A stretch of 25,556 bases of DNA. It comes from JBFMAE01 sp040756085 (GTDB taxonomy: Bacteria > Desulfobacterota > BSN033 > UBA1163). Below, piece after piece: positions 22,028 through 25,556 of this stretch. A model generated the notes under the pieces. The model was not told where the DNA came from and ran no database searches. It saw only the letters and a list, made by a program, of their open reading frames with translations. How positions within the stretch are numbered: position 1 is the first letter of the stretch; the number at the start of each line of letters is the position of its first letter. The stretch spans positions 1 through 25,556 of the forward strand of contig JBFMAE010000051.1 in the NCBI GenBank assembly GCA_040756085.1. Direction: 5' to 3'. The position numbers and the translations under genes are program-made.

Positions 22028-23503
22028 ATGATGATGGATAACCCTCTAAAAATCCTTTTTGTGACACCTGAGGCTGTCCCTTTTGCTAAGACAGGAGGGT
22101 TGGCCGATGTGGCCGGCGCCCTTCCCAAATACCTCCATGCACTGGGATGTGAGGTAAGGTTGGTGATGCCCTACTACCGGATGGTGAAGGGAGCCGGACT
22201 TCCCCTCCAATATCTCGGTGAAGAAATTGAGGTCCCCATAGGGAATGAGATCCTCAAGGCGGATATTTATCAGGGTCAATTGAACCAGAATATCCCCGTT
22301 TATTTCATCGGCCGGGATGAGTTTTTTGACAGAGAATATCTCTACAGCACACCCAAAGGGGATTATTTCGACAATCTGGAACGTTTTATCTTCTTCTCAA
22401 AAGCAGTCCTCACCTACTGTCAGCTCATTGAATTTTCTCCCGACATCATTCACCACCATGAATGGCAGACCGGATTGATCCCAGCATACCTCAAATCGAT
22501 TTACCGGAACGATCCCTTCTTCTCTCCTACCGGTGTGGTCTTCACCATTCATAATATTGCCTATCAGGGAATTTTTAAGAAAGAAAAATTCTGGCTGACC
22601 GGCCTCCCCATGGAGATGTACAATCCAGAAGGAATCGAATTCTGGGAAAGGATCAACCTCATGAAGGCGGGGATCGTTTACGCCGATGTGATCAACACGG
22701 TGAGCCAGAAGTATAGCGAAGAGATCCAGACCCCTGAATACGGATACGGGTTGGAAGGGATCCTGAGAAAAAGAAGAGGAGCCCTATACGGCATCCTCAA
22801 CGGGGTGGACTACCAGGATTGGGACCCTTCTTATGATCCTCATCTGGTTGCCCACTACAATCTGGAAAACTTTTCGGCGAAGACAGAGTGTAAAAAGGAT
22901 CTCCTGAAAGAATTCAACCTTCCCCCTTCTCTTGTGCATTCTCCTCTTTTAGGAATCATCTCCCGGTTGGCCGACCAGAAGGGTTTCGACCTTCTGACAG
23001 AAATTTTAGAGGAACTCTTTACCCTCGATATCGGGCTTGTCCTCTTAGGAACCGGTGAACAGAAATATCATGATCTCTTCGACCAAGTTGCCCGTAAATA
23101 TCCTCAAAAGGTTGGAATTCGAATCGCTTATGATGATCGATTGGCTCATAAAATTGAAGCGGGATCCGATCTCTTCCTCATGCCTTCGAAATATGAGCCC
23201 TGTGGTCTGAACCAGATTTACAGTCTGAAATATGGGACGATCCCCGTGGTCCGTGCCACTGGGGGACTCGATGACACTATCGTCAATTACGACCCGGTCA
23301 CAAGAAAAGGAAATGGTTTTAAATTCGTCCGTTATGATGCCAAGGAATTCCTGAGCCAGATCAAGGTGGCCCTCAGCTTTTATCATCAACCAGAGCACTG
23401 GAAACAACTCTTACGAAATGCCATGTCTGAAGATTTCTCTTGGGAAAGGTCGGCGGAGGCCTACCTTCAACTCTATCGGAAAACCTTGAAGAAGGGTCTC
23501 TGA
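22028..23503 (+). CDS. glgA: Glycogen (starch) synthase
   Basis: GlgA extends glycogen chains from ADP-glucose (GT5 family, GT-B fold). The 491-residue protein opens with ILFVTPEAVPFAKTGGLADV; Lys21 of KTGGLADV contacts the sugar nucleotide. HHHEWQTGLIPAYL, FTIHNIAYQGIF, NTVSQKYSEEIQTPEYGYGL and GILNGVDYQDWDP are all present. The C-terminal site has GIISRLADQKGFDLL and MPSKYEPCGLNQIYSLKYG with the conserved Glu, followed by GGLDDTI. Length and order are normal. Three ATG codons in a row (22028, 22031, 22034) are possible starts. No Shine-Dalgarno is visible, because a low-complexity repeat runs up to the start. No other glycogen genes are nearby, so it stands alone here. Confidence 0.96.
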   Translation: MMMDNPLKILFVTPEAVPFAKTGGLADVAGALPKYLHALGCEVRLVMPYYRMVKGAGLPLQYLGEEIEVPIGNEILKADIYQGQLNQNIPVYFIGRDEFFDREYLYSTPKGDYFDNLERFIFFSKAVLTYCQLIEFSPDIIHHHEWQTGLIPAYLKSIYRNDPFFSPTGVVFTIHNIAYQGIFKKEKFWLTGLPMEMYNPEGIEFWERINLMKAGIVYADVINTVSQKYSEEIQTPEYGYGLEGILRKRRGALYGILNGVDYQDWDPSYDPHLVAHYNLENFSAKTECKKDLLKEFNLPPSLVHSPLLGIISRLADQKGFDLLTEILEELFTLDIGLVLLGTGEQKYHDLFDQVARKYPQKVGIRIAYDDRLAHKIEAGSDLFLMPSKYEPCGLNQIYSLKYGTIPVVRATGGLDDTIVNYDPVTRKGNGFKFVRYDAKEFLSQIKVALSFYHQPEHWKQLLRNAMSEDFSWERSAEAYLQLYRKTLKKGL

Positions 23504-23573
23504 AACCATTTTACATAATTGCCGGATAGCAAATCGGAACATTTAAGATATTGGAAGGTTTGAGGAGATAGAT

Positions 23574-24506
23574 ATGGAGACACGGAAATCACATATCCTG
23601 ATTGGGGAGATACTGCTCCCTCTCCTCTTTTTGCTTCCAACCTCTCTTTATGCCAAAACTCCCCCTTTGAAAAATTTTGACCAACCCAGACTGGTTGAGA
23701 CTGCGGAGTTGGTGGGCATTATGTATCATCCCTCTATTCGTATCGTTGACATGCGAACCTCGATCCTTGACTATCTCAAAGCCCATATCCCAAATGCCGT
23801 CTATCTCCACTTCGAAACCCTTCGGGTTCCCAGAAATGGCATTCCCGCCCAAGCACCGGATCGGATCTGCTTAGAAAAATTGTTAGGAGAATATCTAAGT
23901 GTCTCTAGGGACATGTGGGTGATCCTCTACTCAGAAAAATCGAATCCCAATGCAACTTTCCTCGCGTGGACCCTCGATTTTCTGGGTCACAAAAGAATGG
24001 GGATCTTGAACGGAGGTTGGGAAAAATGGGTTTCAGAGAGACTGCCAACCACCCAGGAGCATCCCTCCCTTCTTCCTAAAAAATTCTTCGGGAAAGTCAT
24101 GCGTGAAAGTTTGGCTGAAAAGAAATGGGTTCGGGATCTACTTTCAGCAAAAAATGTAGTGATTGTTGACGCCAGAACGCCAAAACAGTATAGCGGTGAA
24201 GAGGGCGAAGAAATCCGAAGAGGTCATATCCCTGGGGCCAGGAATGTATTTTGGGAGACAACCTTGGAAGGGGATGAAGTAAGGATCTGGAAAAAGAAAG
24301 AGGATTTGGAAAAACTTTTTGCAGAATCTGGAGTTCTGAAGGATAAAGAGGTCATCGTCCACTGTCGCACTGGAAGGGAAGCCAGTCATATCTACTTCAC
24401 CCTGAAATATGTTCTCGGGTTTCCAAGTGTTCATCTCTATCGGGGATCCTGGTTGGAGTGGTCTGCGGATAAGGGCCTTCCGATCAAAACAGGAATGGAT
24501 CCCTAA
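23574..24506 (+). CDS. Exported tandem-rhodanese sulfurtransferase
   Basis: Rhodaneses move sulfane sulfur from donors such as thiosulfate to thiol or cyanide acceptors. The 310-residue protein has an N-terminal signal peptide (about 1-27, hydrophobic ILIGEILLPLLFLLPTSLYA), so it should be periplasmic. The first rhodanese domain (about 40-155) has VDMRTSILDYLKAHIPNAV but no loop Cys (ILYSEKSNPNATF), as is usual for the inactive half. The second (about 175-305) has VDARTPKQYSGE, RRGHIPGARNV and the active loop CRTGREA with Cys264. A GAGGAG Shine-Dalgarno precedes the ATG. The loop resembles thiosulfate sulfurtransferases, but the acceptor is unknown. It is 70 nt after glgA with no evident functional link. 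Confidence 0.92.
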   Translation: METRKSHILIGEILLPLLFLLPTSLYAKTPPLKNFDQPRLVETAELVGIMYHPSIRIVDMRTSILDYLKAHIPNAVYLHFETLRVPRNGIPAQAPDRICLEKLLGEYLSVSRDMWVILYSEKSNPNATFLAWTLDFLGHKRMGILNGGWEKWVSERLPTTQEHPSLLPKKFFGKVMRESLAEKKWVRDLLSAKNVVIVDARTPKQYSGEEGEEIRRGHIPGARNVFWETTLEGDEVRIWKKKEDLEKLFAESGVLKDKEVIVHCRTGREASHIYFTLKYVLGFPSVHLYRGSWLEWSADKGLPIKTGMDP

Positions 24507-24629
24507 CCTTCTATTCATACGAAGACATTTGAATACCCCTCAAACAAATGGATGAACCATTATTGACGGGTAGATACCCCTGATGGTCCTCCCATCTCAA
24601 GGTTGAATCGTTCTGTTATAAAAAATCCC

Positions 24630-24914
24630 TTATTGATCCCAACGGATGAAGAATTGAAGCCTCCCCATGGAAAGCCATGAGGGATCCTCTATAATAATGG
24701 CGAAACTCTCCATAGCCATCCACCCTCCTTCTCCAAGACTACGGAGGGTCTCCTCGCCATTCATTCCTGCGGCAAGTCGCGGGGCATTCTGGCTTAGGAG
24801 AGTAACGATTCCATTTTTGGCATAATATTTGCTTATATTTGGGAAGAACCGCCTGATGAATTTGATGATACAGGCGGTTGGTTCAACCAATCGATCGGTC
24901 ATTTGGTCAATCAT
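24630..24914 (-). CDS. Doubtful small hypothetical ORF or gene remnant
   Basis: On the minus strand, ATG 24914 would give 94 residues beginning MIDQMTDRLVEPTACIIKFI and including NGEETLRSLGEGGWMAMESF. I recognise no family and see no signal peptide or membrane segment. In its favour, the codons resemble neighbouring genes (many GCC, ATC and CTC) and no antisense gene explains the frame. Against it, there is no Shine-Dalgarno and no clear promoter, it opposes its neighbours, and it lies in a repeat-rich gap. It could be a decayed fragment of a longer gene. Confidence 0.25.
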   Translation of the reverse strand: MIDQMTDRLVEPTACIIKFIRRFFPNISKYYAKNGIVTLLSQNAPRLAAGMNGEETLRSLGEGGWMAMESFAIIIEDPSWLSMGRLQFFIRWDQ

Positions 24915-24943
24915 TTTCAACCGGTTTACGGTTTTTAAACAAA

Positions 24944-24994
24944 GTAAACCCTGTTAGAAAGGGCAGGGTCAAAGCCTTGGCCTTTCTAACGGGA
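24944..24994. repeat. Small hairpin sharing end motif with the mutS2-dnaG element
   Basis: GTTAGAAAGG (24953-24962) and CCTTTCTAAC (24981-24990) pair perfectly over 10 bp around an 18-nt loop. With flanks it reads GTAAACCCTGTTAGAAA at the left and TTTCTAACGGGAT at the right. These are the same words as the nested ends at 4170-4443 (CCCCGTTAGAAAT, TCTAACGGGGTAAACC). Confidence 0.7.
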
Positions 24995-25058
24995 TAAAAA
25001 GGAAGGATTGTGGGAGGAAAGAGAAGGATCCAAGACAAAATATGAGTTTGAACAGATC

Positions 25059-25074
25059 CTTACAAAATTGTAAG
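25059..25074. promoter_or_regulatory. Short dyad, candidate operator
   Basis: CTTACAA and TTGTAAG are perfect 7-nt inverted arms separated by AA, about 180 nt upstream of the last gene. They could bind a dimeric regulator; nothing else supports this. Confidence 0.3.
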
Positions 25075-25166
25075 TGGATAAAGGAAGGACCAATAACTTT
25101 AAATAGGCAGATTTTTTGATTGAAACAAGATTTTTAAAAGAGCTTTATAAATTTTGACTTGACAAA

Positions 25167-25191
25167 GGCATTGAATTTATGCCATTTTTTT
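25167..25191 (+). terminator. Weak terminator-like hairpin before the last gene
   Basis: GGCAT and ATGCC (25167-25171, 25179-25183) enclose 7 nt and are followed by a run of seven T. The stem is only 5 bp, so termination would be weak. Confidence 0.35.
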
Positions 25192-25256
25192 GTAACTTTT
25201 TTTATCTTTGAATTTTCTCCACCAATGCGTGGATGCTCCCGGAAGGAATTTTTATT

Positions 25257-25556
25257 ATGTACAAGATTCTATCGGTGGGGATGATCTTGTTACTCTCCAC
25301 GGCATGCTTCCCCCACCTCAGCTTCCTTCCTCAAAAAACCCACACTGACTTCCTCACGGCAATGGAGGGACAGCCCTCCCTCTTTACCCAGTCGGAACTG
25401 GGAAAATTTTCACCTCCTGAACCCATTCTCTCCCAAATCGAAATATCTACATTTTCCTCCAGTCCACTCATCAACGGACTATGGGTTAGAAGATTGGAAC
25501 TTCCTATCAGCGATGAATCCAGCGACGATTTTAAACTGGAGATCCTCATTCCAAAT
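25257..25556 (+). CDS. Exported protein, possibly a lipoprotein, N-terminal part
   Basis: The gene begins at ATG 25257 after a GGAAGGAA Shine-Dalgarno and runs off the right window edge with 100 residues visible and no stop. The N-terminus has the form of a signal peptide (MYKILSVGMILLLSTACFPH): a short basic start, a hydrophobic core and Cys17. The residues before the Cys are Ser-Thr-Ala, so the lipobox lacks the usual Leu at -3 and lipidation is uncertain. The rest (ILSQIEISTFSSSPLINGLW and onward) resembles no family I can name. Translation in this frame is uninterrupted to the edge, and the upstream region is AT-rich. Confidence 0.65.
   Translation, partial: MYKILSVGMILLLSTACFPHLSFLPQKTHTDFLTAMEGQPSLFTQSELGKFSPPEPILSQIEISTFSSSPLINGLWVRRLELPISDESSDDFKLEILIPN

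Larger units (their letters stand above)
24507..25256. other. Gene-poor stretch of about 750 nt
   Basis: No plus-strand gene is supported here. The stretch contains one doubtful minus-strand ORF (24630-24914), a GGTTTAC/GTAAACC dyad (24923-24950), the GTTAGAAAGG hairpin (24953-24990), a CTTACAA dyad (25059-25074), and an AT-rich segment with TTGACA (25159-25164) that may hold the promoter of the next gene, though no good -10 stands out. The remainder shows nothing I can interpret. Confidence 0.6.

Overview
The window looks like chromosomal DNA of a Gram-negative bacterium of moderate GC. It is most consistent with a deltaproteobacterium (Desulfobacterota, Syntrophales-like), but this is inferred from gene order and style and no marker gene was placed on a tree. 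Supporting signs are the macromolecular-synthesis order rpsU-yqeY-mutS2-dnaG-rpoD followed by a CAT-anticodon tRNA and a zinc-ribbon (COG1579) gene, a Tat-exported amidase, and many small dispersed palindromes between genes. Most of the window is housekeeping. I find no CRISPR array, prophage, insertion sequence with a transposase, or recognisable defence system.

Layout. (1) Positions 1-7578, all minus strand: a strong sigma-70-type promoter drives rpsU, yqeY, mutS2, dnaG and rpoD, followed by a tRNA(CAT), a hairpin terminator and the start of a COG1579 gene that runs off the left edge. (2) 7716-13213, plus strand: comEC, divergent from rpsU, then a GAF-like/LuxR-type regulator and a Tat-signal amidase with a palindrome and a hairpin leader between them, closed by an intrinsic terminator. 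(3) 13268-14518, plus: a YbaK-type aminoacyl-tRNA deacylase and an adenosine-specific-kinase family protein, separated by a dispersed repeat. (4) 14612-16560, minus: a cysteine synthase with a Cys-rich tail, and methionine aminopeptidase. (5) 16726-20949, plus: purB, ftsH, a DUF502 membrane protein and a small membrane-anchored coiled-coil protein, tightly packed as one operon. (6) 21104-24506, plus: an MscS-family channel, glycogen synthase and an exported tandem-rhodanese protein. (7) 24507-25256: a gene-poor stretch with palindromes and one doubtful ORF. (8) 25257 to the right edge: the start of an unrecognised exported protein, possibly a lipoprotein.

How the genes work together. The rpsU operon couples translation (S21), DNA priming (DnaG) and the main sigma factor. 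The purB-ftsH-DUF502-coiled-coil operon joins purine synthesis to membrane protein quality control. The LuxR-type regulator and amidase look like a small sense-and-hydrolyse pair, and are the best candidate here for an undescribed functional unit.

The most distinctive non-coding signal is the number of quasi-palindromic repeats at gene borders. One is a nested inverted-repeat element that fills the whole mutS2-dnaG gap and shares its end motif with a small hairpin near 24950. Five more are imperfect palindromes, each built from a different short word. Another palindrome supplies the -35 box of the purB promoter, and one repeat leads directly into the glgA start codon.
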